Source: Bin5 sp965200615 | GTDB taxonomy: Bacteria > Chloroflexota > Anaerolineae > Caldilineales > Caldilineaceae | Direction of reading: 5' to 3' | Assembly (NCBI GenBank): GCA_965200615.1 | Contig: OZ241377.1 | Location: 3,906,001-3,970,000 of the forward strand | Length of the DNA: 64,000 nt | Shown: positions 1-9,344 of the stretch, one piece after another | How the letters are laid out: every line of letters begins with the position of its first letter | Numbering within the stretch: position 1 is the first letter of the stretch | The notes under the pieces: model-generated | Database searches by the model: none | What the model was told of the DNA's origin: nothing | The model's input: only the letters and a program-made list of their open reading frames with translations | Program-made: the position numbers and the translations under genes

Positions 1-597
1 GAACCGCGCCGCTTTGAACGCATCTGCGTCTTTTGTGGGTCCAGCGACGGGGTCGAAGAATACTATTCCCGGCAGGCAGCCGCCCTCGGAACGGAAATCG
101 CCCGCAGAGGCTATGGCCTTGTCTATGGCGGCGGCAACCTGGGCCTGATGGGCGCTGTCAGCAGGGCTGCCCACAGTGGCGGCGCAACCGTATACGGAAT
201 CATCCCGGGGCCTCTTGCGGCGAAGGAGATTGCCGGCGAAACAATCGGAAACATAGAGGTCGTTGAGACCATGCACCAGCGCAAGGCCCGCATGGCTGAA
301 CTGGCGGACGCATTTATTACCTTGCCGGGTGGGATCGGTACGCTGGAGGAGCTGTTCGAAACCATCTCCTGGATCCAGCTGGGCATTCACAGCAAGCCGA
401 TGGGCCTGCTCAACGTAAACGGCTTCTTCGATCCCCTGCTGGAGATGCTTGCCCACCAGATCGATCAAGGCTTTATAGCAGAGAGGTATAGCCGGCTGCT
501 CGTCGTCAAAGAGGAACCTGCCGCGCTCATCGATGACCTGCTCCTCCACGAAACGCCGAGAAGCTCGGTCCAATGGATCACCTCAGCGCAGGCCTAG
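1..597 (+). CDS. LOG family protein (cytokinin riboside phosphoribohydrolase-like), 5' end cut by window
   Basis: The frame is open from the first base. It begins with the end of a Rossmann strand (CVFCGSS), continues with VYGGGNLGLMG and carries the family signature PGGIGTLEELFE. These are the nucleotide-binding and catalytic motifs of LOG/YvdD proteins (TIGR00730 type), which cleave nucleoside 5'-monophosphates to a free base and ribose 5-phosphate. Only a few N-terminal residues appear to be missing. An internal ATG at 148 lies after the first motif, so it is not the true start. The gene ends 171 bases before the next start and may share its transcript. The family is clear; the physiological substrate in this organism is not. 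Confidence 0.9.
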   Translation, partial: EPRRFERICVFCGSSDGVEEYYSRQAAALGTEIARRGYGLVYGGGNLGLMGAVSRAAHSGGATVYGIIPGPLAAKEIAGETIGNIEVVETMHQRKARMAELADAFITLPGGIGTLEELFETISWIQLGIHSKPMGLLNVNGFFDPLLEMLAHQIDQGFIAERYSRLLVVKEEPAALIDDLLLHETPRSSVQWITSAQA

Positions 598-768
598 ACG
601 TCCTTCCACTCACCGGTAACCCACCTCCATTGCAGAATTCCCAGGCTCGTCCACCCAATTTCTCGTGAGAGGACAAAGCGAATGTCGACCAGCAGTCGCC
701 TGATCGCAGACGGCGAAATGGCCGCTGGCTATGGGATCGATCGAAACCAACACCTGAACGGGCGCTAT

Positions 769-1725
769 ATGAGAATCGTCGTTTCCGGCTCCATCGCCTA
801 TGACTATCTGATGTCCTTCCCGGGGCGCTTCACCGACCAGATTATCCCCGAAAAACTGACCCGCCTCAGCGTCAGCTTTCTGGTTGAGGACATGGTTCGC
901 CAGAGGGGAGGAACCGCCGCCAACATCGCCTACTCGCTTAAGCTTCTCGGCGGCGAACCCATCCTGCTCGGAACCGTGGGGCAGGACTTCGGCGACTACA
1001 GAGCCTGGCTGGACCAGAACGGCATCCGCGCCGATCATATCATCGAAATTCCCCATAAATTCACCGCCAGTTTCTTCGTCAGCACCGATGAAGAGCAAAA
1101 CCAGATCGCCAACTTCTACGCCGGCGCGATGAGCGACTGCAGAGACGTCTCGCTTGCCGACCAGGGCCTTACCGATGCCGACGTCGTGATCATCAGCCCC
1201 AACGATCCGCAGGCCATGCTAAACTTCACGTCGGAGTGCCGGGACCTGGGCATCCCCTTTGCCTACGACCCCAGCCAGCAGACCGCCCGGTTAAGCGGAG
1301 AAGACCTGCGCAAGAGCATTCCCGGCGCCGCCTGGCTGATGGTCAATGACTACGAAATGGCGGTAATCGAGGACAAAACCGGCTGGTCGAGACAGACAGT
1401 TCTCCAGGAGGTCGGCACGCTCATCGTCACAGAAGGCAGGGCAGGCAGCCTGATCTATCACCAGGGCCAGGAGTTCCATATACCCATAGCGCCGCCTCAA
1501 AAGGTGGCCGAGCCGACGGGAGCCGGTGACGCCTATCGCGGCGCCTATTTTGCCGCCCACAGCGCCGGCATGCCCGTAGATGTTTGCGGCCGCGTCGGCG
1601 CGCTGTGCGCCACCTACGTACTGGAGCAGTTCGGAACGACAAATCACAGCTTCACACAGCAGGAGTTTTCCCTCCGCTACGAGCAAGCCTTCGGCGAAGA
1701 GCTGCTCTGGGGCGAGTCGGCCTGA
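769..1725 (+). CDS. PfkB-family kinase, adenosine-kinase-like
   Basis: This is a ribokinase-fold sugar/nucleoside kinase of about 318 residues. It starts MRIVVSGSIAYDYL, has the substrate-side glycine motif RGGTAANIAY and ends with the PfkB signature PTGAGDAYRGAY, whose aspartate is the catalytic base. An earlier ATG at 682 is possible, but the 29 residues it adds look unlike any kinase start, so 769 is preferred. Proteins of this type next to S-adenosylhomocysteinase and SAM synthetase are adenosine kinases that clear the adenosine released from S-adenosylhomocysteine. Here ahcY and metK follow after an inserted two-gene module, which supports that role. Family certain; adenosine as substrate is inferred from context and N-terminal similarity. 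Confidence 0.85.
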   Translation: MRIVVSGSIAYDYLMSFPGRFTDQIIPEKLTRLSVSFLVEDMVRQRGGTAANIAYSLKLLGGEPILLGTVGQDFGDYRAWLDQNGIRADHIIEIPHKFTASFFVSTDEEQNQIANFYAGAMSDCRDVSLADQGLTDADVVIISPNDPQAMLNFTSECRDLGIPFAYDPSQQTARLSGEDLRKSIPGAAWLMVNDYEMAVIEDKTGWSRQTVLQEVGTLIVTEGRAGSLIYHQGQEFHIPIAPPQKVAEPTGAGDAYRGAYFAAHSAGMPVDVCGRVGALCATYVLEQFGTTNHSFTQQEFSLRYEQAFGEELLWGESA

Positions 1726-1824
1726 AATGCGCTGCGGGCACGGAGTCTACCGGGGGCCGTTCTTGACTGTCTTTCCCATGACCCCATTTGAGTCCCCCAT
1801 AAAGCCGCTGACCTTTGCCCGAAT

Positions 1825-2043
1825 TTGGCCCGCCCTTGCAGTGGCACAGGCCATGGAAAGTTCGTTACAACAAGACTCACGAGTGCCCTGGGAGAAGATG
1901 GATTTTTTGTGATCGCGTTGAATTTGGGCGAACATAATTTGGTTGCCAAATCCTTCTATGAGAAGCTAGGAGTTGTGATACATCGCCAGTTCATTGAAGG
2001 ATTCGCTTCGCAAATCAAAGGTGGGGGCCTCAAGTACGGATAA
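1825..2043 (+). pseudogene. possible GNAT acetyltransferase 3' remnant
   Basis: The last 45 or so codons read like the end of a GNAT acetyltransferase: a strand, then N-LVAKSFYEKLGV, which matches the usual N-x-x-A-x-x-F-Y-x-K-L-G-F helix of that fold. No acetyl-CoA loop or upstream domain precedes it, and the first part of the frame looks random. It may be a decayed gene end carried in with, or cut by, the neighbouring inserted module. The rest of the 345-base gap (1726-2070) shows nothing else that I can recognise. Low confidence. Confidence 0.35.
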
Positions 2044-2070
2044 GGAGCGCAAGAAATCAAAAGTGAGAGC

Positions 2071-3633
2071 ATGAAGACCTCTTCCCACGTCAATCCCCTT
2101 GAATTGACTGTCACCAATTTCGGACCCATCGCCGAAGGGAAAATCGAACTGCGCCCGATGACCGTCTTTGTGGGGCCAAGCAACACCGGCAAGTCCTGCA
2201 TGGCAGCGCTTGTATACGCACTTCACACCTCTCTTGGCGCAAATCCTCAAAGAGATGTTCAACCTGATTACTCTAAAGAAAGATTCCGAGTACGCATCAT
2301 GGATTCACTGGAAGGGTCTCCGCTTTCCGAGAATGACATTGAACAGGTTCGCAGATGGCTGAAAGAAACCGTTATTCATTCTCAATCTTCGCAAACCCCT
2401 TCTTCCAAGCTCCAAGAGTTGCAGGACTCGGTGTCAGAAAGGGTCCGAACACTACTTGAGAATGGCGATAATGTGATTCCGTATATCTTAGACGAACTCT
2501 CGAGAAGTATCGGAGTCGAGATGCTTGGTGAGTTAGTTAGCCATCCATTCCGAGGAAACTTTTCTTTCGCCTTCGGTAGAGGGAAGTCAACAGAAACTAT
2601 CAGTGATATTCGCTTCACTTACAGGGGTGAAGTTTCTGAGGCAGGGGTAAGAGTTGAGGCGTCTATACCAGACGTCCCAGCTATGCCGATGGGAGAAGAG
2701 TTTGCGGGGGAAGTCAACCACTGGCAATGGATGATGTTTCAGTTTTTTGGCAATGAAGCACGAGGGGACGACACGGCACGAATAGCGTTGTCTCAACTGG
2801 CTACAGACAGCGCATTTAATATGATGGACCCTTTAGGTCGCCCTTCCTATTTTCTTCCTGCCGACCGGGCAGGAGTTATGCACGCTCACCAAGTAGTCGT
2901 CAGAGCCCTCATTGCAGGCGCGTCACGGACGGCACTACGAACTGACTCACTAATGCCAACAATGTCCGGAGTACTCGGTGACTTTCTTGAGCAACTCGTC
3001 ACGTTAGCAAGCGCCTCTCAGCAGGAACATGGCATTTACAACGAACTTGCAAAACACTTAGAGGACAACCTGTTGAGGGGAAGTGTAGGTGTAGAACGAA
3101 CTGAGATTGACTACCCTTCCTTCGTATTTCGTCCAGACGGCTGGGAGCGAGAATTGCCACTGATGACCACGTCATCAATGGTGTCGGAACTCGCGCCCGT
3201 AGTCCTATATCTCCGCCATCTGGTCCGGCCTGGCAACTTGCTCATTATCGAAGAACCGGAGGCACACCTGCACCCTGAAATGCAGGCCAAATTCACGCGC
3301 CAGCTCGTTGCTGCCGTCCAATCTGGAATACGAATCCTCATTACAACGCACAGCGAGTGGATCCTTGAAGAACTCGCAAACCTGGTTCGGCTGTCTGAAC
3401 TGCCCATCGAACGCCGCGAAGGCCTTGATGATCCTGAGATATCTCTCACTCCGGACCAGCTAGGGGCCTGGTTTTTTGAGCCAAATCCAGACGCGGGGGG
3501 TTCAGTGGTGCGCGAGATTTCTCTCGACGAAGAATCAGCAACATTTCCGGCTGGCTTTGGACTGGTTACAGAAGCCCTTTATAACCGTTGGGTGGAGATT
3601 TCTACCCGCATACAAGAGGAATACCCCCTTTGA
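2071..3633 (+). CDS. OLD/ABC-type AAA ATPase, probable defence-module ATPase
   Basis: The 520-residue protein starts with the strand-loop typical of SMC/OLD-like ATPases (LTVTNFGPIAEGKIELRPM), then a P-loop GPSNTGKS at about residues 35-42. A long helical insert of unknown function follows. Near residue 370 there is an ABC-signature-like SSMVSEL, then Walker B in LLIIEEPEAHLHPEMQ and a switch histidine in ITTHSEW. No TOPRIM nuclease domain follows, so it is not a full OLD nuclease. The next gene overlaps its stop codon, so the two are probably translated together. Codons look more AT-rich than in the flanking genes and the pair splits an adenosine kinase-ahcY-metK cluster, both signs of transfer. 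ATPases of this class pair with nuclease or toxin effectors in several phage-defence systems; the role here is inferred. Confidence 0.85.
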   Translation: MKTSSHVNPLELTVTNFGPIAEGKIELRPMTVFVGPSNTGKSCMAALVYALHTSLGANPQRDVQPDYSKERFRVRIMDSLEGSPLSENDIEQVRRWLKETVIHSQSSQTPSSKLQELQDSVSERVRTLLENGDNVIPYILDELSRSIGVEMLGELVSHPFRGNFSFAFGRGKSTETISDIRFTYRGEVSEAGVRVEASIPDVPAMPMGEEFAGEVNHWQWMMFQFFGNEARGDDTARIALSQLATDSAFNMMDPLGRPSYFLPADRAGVMHAHQVVVRALIAGASRTALRTDSLMPTMSGVLGDFLEQLVTLASASQQEHGIYNELAKHLEDNLLRGSVGVERTEIDYPSFVFRPDGWERELPLMTTSSMVSELAPVVLYLRHLVRPGNLLIIEEPEAHLHPEMQAKFTRQLVAAVQSGIRILITTHSEWILEELANLVRLSELPIERREGLDDPEISLTPDQLGAWFFEPNPDAGGSVVREISLDEESATFPAGFGLVTEALYNRWVEISTRIQEEYPL

Positions 3634-4103
3634 CTGCCGTGAAAGCTATCATGGAAGGTACCGACCCGCGTTGTCACTCATCTTCATGTCGCGATGGAAA
3701 GTGCACTCTGTCGCTGGAAAACGCGCCAAAGCCTATGGCTCTTATCAATCTGGAACACGATGCTGCGCCGGTAGACCCTGGCGCACCGCGTTCAGATTTT
3801 CTTTTCGTAGGAGGCCGCACTCCCGATGCCGAGTGGGTTTCGCCGATTGAACTCACGGCAAGCCCCGCCCGTGTCAGTAAATTCCTGCCACAGCTGCGCG
3901 CGGGCGCTGAAATCGCGAGTAAACTTATCCCTCGCCAAATCCAGGTCAGGTTTCGTCCCGTGGCAGGCTACGGCGGCGAACTTCGGCGCAGTGAACGGGA
4001 CAACTTCCTGAAGAAAGCCAACTACGTCACATTTCGAAACATGCCGACGCAGGTCAAGTTGATTCGATGCGGTTCGCCGCTTAGCAAGGCATTTAGCGAC
4101 TGA
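3630..4103 (+). CDS. small partner of the OLD-like ATPase, possible PD-(D/E)xK-like fold
   Basis: The likely start is TTG at 3630, which overlaps the ATPase stop as TTGA; GTG 3639 and ATG 3651 are alternatives. The roughly 157-residue product has three cysteines near the start (C15, C20, C25, spaced CHSSSCRDGKC). A strand SDFLFV is followed by a strand SPIELT and a helix KFLPQLRAGAEIA. The order D56, E74-L-T76, Q88 mimics the D, ExK and Q positions of PD-(D/E)xK nucleases, except that the lysine is a threonine. A basic, aromatic C-terminal part follows. I do not recognise an established family name. A nuclease-like effector activated by the ATPase is a hypothesis from the motif layout and from the operon. 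Confidence 0.7.
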   Translation: MTAVKAIMEGTDPRCHSSSCRDGKCTLSLENAPKPMALINLEHDAAPVDPGAPRSDFLFVGGRTPDAEWVSPIELTASPARVSKFLPQLRAGAEIASKLIPRQIQVRFRPVAGYGGELRRSERDNFLKKANYVTFRNMPTQVKLIRCGSPLSKAFSD

Positions 4104-4192
4104 TTTCCAGAGCGATTCGCTATTCCCACAAATTGCAGTAGGTGAAAGCTTGATTCAGAATTTACTCACCCGTTTGAGGAGATACCCTGCAG

Positions 4193-5476
<1,284 letters not shown>

Positions 5477-5521
5477 GACCGTCGAGCGCCGCCAGTGAGT
5501 CGGCAGGCAGGAGAAATGCAA

Positions 5522-6736
5522 ATGAGCAGCACCTTCATGACCGCTCCGTCTCTTCTCTTTACCAGCGAATCGGTAACGGAGGGACACCCCGACAAGATGT
5601 GCGATCAGATCAGCGATGCCGTCGTTGACGCCATCATCTGCCAGGACCCCCAAGCGCGTATCGCTTGCGAGGCGGCCGTCAAAACGGGATTTGTAATTCT
5701 CCTCGGTGAGATAACGACCACTGCGTCAGTGAACTATGATGAACTCGTGCGAAAAGTCGTCAAGGAAATCGGATTCGATAACAGCGCCAAAGGTTTCGAC
5801 GCCGATACCTGCGGCGTGCAGGTCGCCATCGCGTCGCAGTCGCCGGACATTGCGCTCGGCGTGAACCGGGCCCAGGAATTCAGGAACGACACCATGGACA
5901 GCGAAGAGGATGAGATCGAATCGGTCGGCGCAGGCGACCAGGGCATGATGTTCGGCTTCGCCTGCAATGAGACCGACACGCTGATGCCCCTGCCCATCTA
6001 CCTTGCGCATAGGCTCAGCCGCCGCCTGGCCATCCTGCGCAAAAGCGGTACCCTTCCCTGGTTAGGCCCCGATGGCAAATCGCAGGTAACCGTGGAATAT
6101 AGCTTCGGCAAGCCGAAACGCATCCACACCGTCTTGATCAGCACGCAGCATCTTCCCGACATTGGCCAGGAAGAGATCAACCGCCAGATAACTGAACATT
6201 GCATTATTCCCTCCCTGCCCAAGGAACTCGTCGATGAAAACATACTCATCTATGTAAACCCGACTGGCCGCTTCGTCGTCGGCGGACCGATGGGTGACGC
6301 CGGCCTGACCGGCCGCAAAATCATCGTCGACACCTACGGCGGCATGGGCCGTCACGGAGGCGGCGCCTTCAGCGGCAAAGATTGCACAAAAGTGGATCGC
6401 AGCGGCGCCTACGCGGCCCGCTGGGTTGCCAAAAACATCGTCGCCGCCGCCCTCGCCGACCGCTGCGAAATCCAGCTCGCCTACGCCATCGGCGTGGCCC
6501 GGCCCCTGAGTGTCAACGTCGAAACCTTCGGCACAGGCATGACCAGCGACAGAAAGATCGAAAAACTGATCGAAGAACATTTCGACCTGCGTCCCGGCGC
6601 CATCATTCGCGATCTCGACCTTCGCCGTCCAATCTATCGGCAGACCGCAACCTACGGACACTTCGGCCGCGACGACATCTCCCTGCCCTGGGAAGTTACC
6701 AACAAGGCCCACCTGCTGAAACAGGCTGCAGCCTGA
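5522..6736 (+). CDS. metK: S-adenosylmethionine synthetase
   Basis: The enzyme makes S-adenosylmethionine from ATP and methionine. The N-terminal GHPDKMCDQISDAVVD motif, the GAGDQGMMFGFA loop and the phosphate-binding GGGAFSGKDCTKVDRS loop are all intact. The chosen start (ATG 5522) lies eight bases after an AGGAG site at 5509-5513; ATG 5516 and GTG 5495 in the same frame are possible but less well placed. About 404 residues is normal for the family. It is followed after only 13 bases by a gene for a TPR protein, probably in the same transcript. Confidence 0.97.
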   Translation: MSSTFMTAPSLLFTSESVTEGHPDKMCDQISDAVVDAIICQDPQARIACEAAVKTGFVILLGEITTTASVNYDELVRKVVKEIGFDNSAKGFDADTCGVQVAIASQSPDIALGVNRAQEFRNDTMDSEEDEIESVGAGDQGMMFGFACNETDTLMPLPIYLAHRLSRRLAILRKSGTLPWLGPDGKSQVTVEYSFGKPKRIHTVLISTQHLPDIGQEEINRQITEHCIIPSLPKELVDENILIYVNPTGRFVVGGPMGDAGLTGRKIIVDTYGGMGRHGGGAFSGKDCTKVDRSGAYAARWVAKNIVAAALADRCEIQLAYAIGVARPLSVNVETFGTGMTSDRKIEKLIEEHFDLRPGAIIRDLDLRRPIYRQTATYGHFGRDDISLPWEVTNKAHLLKQAAA

Positions 6737-6749
6737 ACTATCGTCAGAT

Positions 6750-7646
6750 ATGGAAACGCAGCAACATAGCAGCGATGCCCCGTTTACCCTGCGCGGCCTG
6801 CCAACGTCATTCTGGTATATCGTAACCGTCTCGACGGGGCTGGCCATTGTAGTCATCGTTGTAATGGTCGTTCTGGGCTATCGCGACGGCCTCAGGCGCG
6901 GTGAAGCGCAAACGCGCCAACAAGTCGCCATTCTCCTGCAACGCGCTTCAGACATGCTTGACGCCGGCATGAACAACGAAGCCCGCACCGTGTACGAGAG
7001 GATAATTGCGTTCGACCCGCAAAATGAGGCAGCACGCAGCGCTATCCTGGCCCTGGAAGCGACCGATACGGTCGAGACAGTTCCGGAGTCAATCGCCGAG
7101 CCGACCGCAGTTGACATCGAATGGGCCAGGGCAGTTACGCTGTTTGAAGAGGGCCGCTGGCAGGAGGCCATTCAGCGCTTATCGCTCGTACAGACCATGC
7201 AGGCCGACTACAAGATCGTTGAACGGGACCAGCTGCTCTTCATCTCCTACGTCGAGTTGGCAAGAGCGGTAATCGCAGAGGGAAACCTGGAAGAGGCCGT
7301 GCAGCTGTTTGACAGTGCCCTCGAAGTGGACCCGAATAACGCGTTGGTCCAACAAGAGCGCTACATGACCGCCCACTACGTCGATGTCAAAACCTATTGG
7401 GGCGCCGACTGGGCCCGGGTCATTCGTCTCCTTGAAGATCTTTACCGTATCGACCCCAACTATCGCGACGTTCAGTACCTCCTGCAGAGAGCGCACGTCC
7501 AGCAGGGCGAAACGTTCGCCCGCCAGGAGAATTGGTGCGCCGCCGCCGCAGAATACACCAGCGCTATCGCCGTCCTTGACTGGCTGGAACTGCGTGGCAG
7601 ACGTGACGAACTTGCCGCCAACTGCAGAAACGCGAATAGTGGTTAG
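6750..7646 (+). CDS. membrane-anchored TPR protein
   Basis: The 298-residue protein has a short cytoplasmic lead, one membrane helix at about residues 24-46 (IVTVSTGLAIVVIVVMVVLG), and then a string of TPR-like helical pairs. Examples are the A-x-D-M-L-D-A-G-x-N-N-E-A-R region, the EEAVQLFDSALEVDPNNALV repeat and the RVIRLLEDLYRIDPNYRDV repeat. TPRs are protein-binding scaffolds, so this is probably an adaptor held at the membrane. It sits directly after metK and before a tRNA cluster, with no functional link that I can see. The specific role is unknown. Confidence 0.75.
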   Translation: METQQHSSDAPFTLRGLPTSFWYIVTVSTGLAIVVIVVMVVLGYRDGLRRGEAQTRQQVAILLQRASDMLDAGMNNEARTVYERIIAFDPQNEAARSAILALEATDTVETVPESIAEPTAVDIEWARAVTLFEEGRWQEAIQRLSLVQTMQADYKIVERDQLLFISYVELARAVIAEGNLEEAVQLFDSALEVDPNNALVQQERYMTAHYVDVKTYWGADWARVIRLLEDLYRIDPNYRDVQYLLQRAHVQQGETFARQENWCAAAAEYTSAIAVLDWLELRGRRDELAANCRNANSG

Positions 7647-7667
7647 ACCACAAGCCCGCCGCGGAAA

Positions 7668-7696
7668 TTGTTTTTTCGTCTGATTGGGGCTATAAT
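7668..7696 (+). promoter_or_regulatory. sigma-70 promoter of the tRNA cluster
   Basis: A -35 element TTGTTT (7668-7673) is separated by 17 bases from a perfect -10 TATAAT (7691-7696). Transcription would start near 7703, just before the tRNA-Pro acceptor stem. The position and near-consensus hexamers make this a convincing stable-RNA promoter. Confidence 0.8.
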
Positions 7697-7711
7697 CGTC
7701 TGATGCAGAAC

Positions 7712-7785
7712 CGGGGAGTAGCGCAGTCTGGCAGCGCACAGCGTTTGGGACGCTGGGGTCGGAGGTTCAAATCCTCTCTCCCCGA
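7712..7785 (+). tRNA. tRNA-Pro (anticodon TGG)
   Basis: The acceptor arms CGGGGAG and CTCCCCG pair fully. The anticodon stem CAGCG/CGCTG encloses the loop TTTGGGA, giving the anticodon TGG for proline. The T arm carries GGTTCAAATCC. The CCA tail is not encoded. It is the first member of a three-tRNA cluster with only three bases to the next tRNA. Confidence 0.95.
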
Positions 7786-7788
7786 CTT

Positions 7789-7859
7789 GCGGGTATAGCT
7801 CAATGGTAGAGCGCCGGCCTTCCAAGCCGACGATGCGGGTTCGATCCCCGCTACCCGCT
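7789..7859 (+). tRNA. tRNA-Gly (anticodon TCC)
   Basis: The acceptor stem GCGGGTA/TACCCGC is intact, as are the D arm GCTC-GAGC and the T arm GCGGG-TTCGATC-CCCGC. The anticodon loop is CTTCCAA, giving TCC for glycine. The first pair of the anticodon stem is a C-A mismatch. CCA is not encoded. Confidence 0.95.
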
Positions 7860-7881
7860 CTCAGCCCTTCGTCCCAAAGCT

Positions 7882-7953
7882 GGATCGGTAGCTCAATGGC
7901 AGAGCAAGGAGCTCATAACTCCTGGGTTACAGGTTCGAGTCCTGTCCGATCCA
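7882..7953 (+). tRNA. tRNA with CAT anticodon, probably elongator tRNA-Met
   Basis: The acceptor arms GGATCGG and CCGATCC pair. The anticodon stem AGGAG/CTCCT holds the loop CTCATAA, anticodon CAT. The T arm is ACAGG-TTCGAGT-CCTGT. It lacks the three G-C pairs under the anticodon loop that mark initiator tRNA. A lysidine-modified tRNA-Ile2 reading AUA has the same anticodon and cannot be excluded by eye. Confidence 0.9.
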
Positions 7954-8129
7954 CTCTCCACCTTTCTCCTTCGCACCGCAAAAAGATGGCACGCCTCCAA
8001 CAGGAGGTCTGAAATCGCCGCCCTGACGCTTAGTTCGCGGCAGGCCATGCGTCGCGAGCGCGGACGGCAGTCCCTGCACGATTTCTGATCGCGTCTCTTC
8101 AGGAACCCCGATCGGGAATCTGTCGTTTA

Positions 8130-8138
8130 TGCTATAAT
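8130..8138 (+). promoter_or_regulatory. extended -10 promoter upstream of era
   Basis: TG at 8130-8131, one base, then TATAAT at 8133-8138 form an extended -10 element; no good -35 is visible 17 bases upstream. The following bases are very GC-rich (GCGCCGGGGCTG). Transcription would begin near 8145, about 60 bases before the era start. Confidence 0.6.
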
Positions 8139-8203
8139 GCGCCGGGGCTGAAACGCCCGCCATAGGTACAGCCAGGCCGGGATTGACTTTTGCGAGAACA
8201 CCC

Positions 8204-9187
8204 ATGATGCCCGAAGCAGTAACTGAAACAGGAACTGATGAAATCCCGGACTCTTTTCGCAGCGGTTTCATTGCTGTGATAGGACGTCCGAATGTCGGCA
8301 AATCGACTCTCCTGAACCATGTGCTCGGGCAGAAAATCGCCATCACCAGCGACAAACCGCAGACAACCCGCGACCAGATCCTCGGCATCCGCACCGATGC
8401 CGACGCTCAGTTTATCTTCCTCGACACGCCCGGCATCCACCAGCCCCGCAACAAGCTCGGCAAACACATGCTTAACGTGGCTGAACAGGCTATCGCCAGC
8501 GATTCCGACGTAATATTGTGGCTGGCAGACGTTACCACACCCCCCACCGACGAAGACCGCTATATCGTCGAGCGACTCAAGGAGTTGTTGGAAGCAGCCG
8601 GCGAGCTGCCCTTCCTGCTGCTCGGCGCGAATAAGGTCGACAGCCTGGCCGGCGCCACCGTCGAGGAACGGAAGCGCGAGTATCTGGCTCTCCTGCACTG
8701 GCTTACCGTTGCCGACGCAGGTCAGGAATCGGTCCCCGTGTTGACGCTGAGCGCCACAACGGGGGAGGGCGTAGAAGAACTGGTTGCCGCGCTGGCCGAT
8801 CTGCTCCCTCCCGGCCCCCTCTACTACCCGAGTGAACAGGTTACCGACCTGTCCATGCGATTTATCGCCGCCGAAATCGTTCGGGAAAAAGCTCTCCGGC
8901 TTCTGCGCCAGGAGATTCCGCACAGCCTGGCCGTATCCGTGACCGAGTGGAACGAGCGCAGTCCGGAGATGACACATATCGCCGCCACGCTGTACGTAGA
9001 GCGCCACAGTCAAAAGGGCATCGTATTGGGCGGCAAGGGCTCCATGATCAAGAAAATCGGGCAGGCCGCCCGACCGGAAATCGAAGAAATGGTTGGCACG
9101 CGCGTCTACCTGGAGCTCTGGGTGAAGGTATTGCAGAAGTGGCGCCGAAAGGAGAACCTCCTGAGGCGGTTGGGGTACTTCCTGTAG
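8204..9187 (+). CDS. era: GTPase Era
   Basis: Era is an essential GTPase that binds the 3' end of 16S rRNA and helps to mature the small ribosomal subunit. The G1 motif GRPNVGKS, G3 DTPGIHQ and G4 NKVD are present in order. The C-terminal KH domain carries the GGKGSMIKKIG loop. The chosen ATG at 8204 gives 327 residues, about 25 longer than usual at the N-terminus; TTG 8183 and ATG 8207 are also in frame. Upstream lies an extended -10 promoter, downstream mutS2 with its own probable promoter. Confidence 0.95.
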   Translation: MMPEAVTETGTDEIPDSFRSGFIAVIGRPNVGKSTLLNHVLGQKIAITSDKPQTTRDQILGIRTDADAQFIFLDTPGIHQPRNKLGKHMLNVAEQAIASDSDVILWLADVTTPPTDEDRYIVERLKELLEAAGELPFLLLGANKVDSLAGATVEERKREYLALLHWLTVADAGQESVPVLTLSATTGEGVEELVAALADLLPPGPLYYPSEQVTDLSMRFIAAEIVREKALRLLRQEIPHSLAVSVTEWNERSPEMTHIAATLYVERHSQKGIVLGGKGSMIKKIGQAARPEIEEMVGTRVYLELWVKVLQKWRRKENLLRRLGYFL

Positions 9188-9275
9188 GGAATACAGGAGC
9201 AAGGTCCGGCTGGAGCCGGCCCATTCATACCCGGGAGTTTCACCGAAAAGCCGCCCTCTGCCGCCACCATTTGCT

Positions 9276-9305
9276 TTGGATTCAAGGTACGCGCTGTGAT
9301 ATGAT
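9276..9305 (+). promoter_or_regulatory. probable mutS2 promoter
   Basis: TTGGAT (9276-9281) is followed 18 bases later by TATGAT (9300-9305), with TG at 9297-9298 forming an extended -10. It lies 40 bases before the mutS2 start codon. Judged by eye only. Confidence 0.5.
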
Positions 9306-9344
9306 CGACCCAGTATCGCACATATGTAGTGTCAGAGTTTACGG

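Noticed and set aside
4104..4192. Possible SAM or SAH riboswitch before ahcY
   Set aside because: The 89-base gap is short and I could not find the conserved stems of known SAH or SAM riboswitches.
6062..6856. 264-codon minus-strand frame opposite metK
   Set aside because: Shadow of the metK gene; no motif and composition typical of antisense frames.
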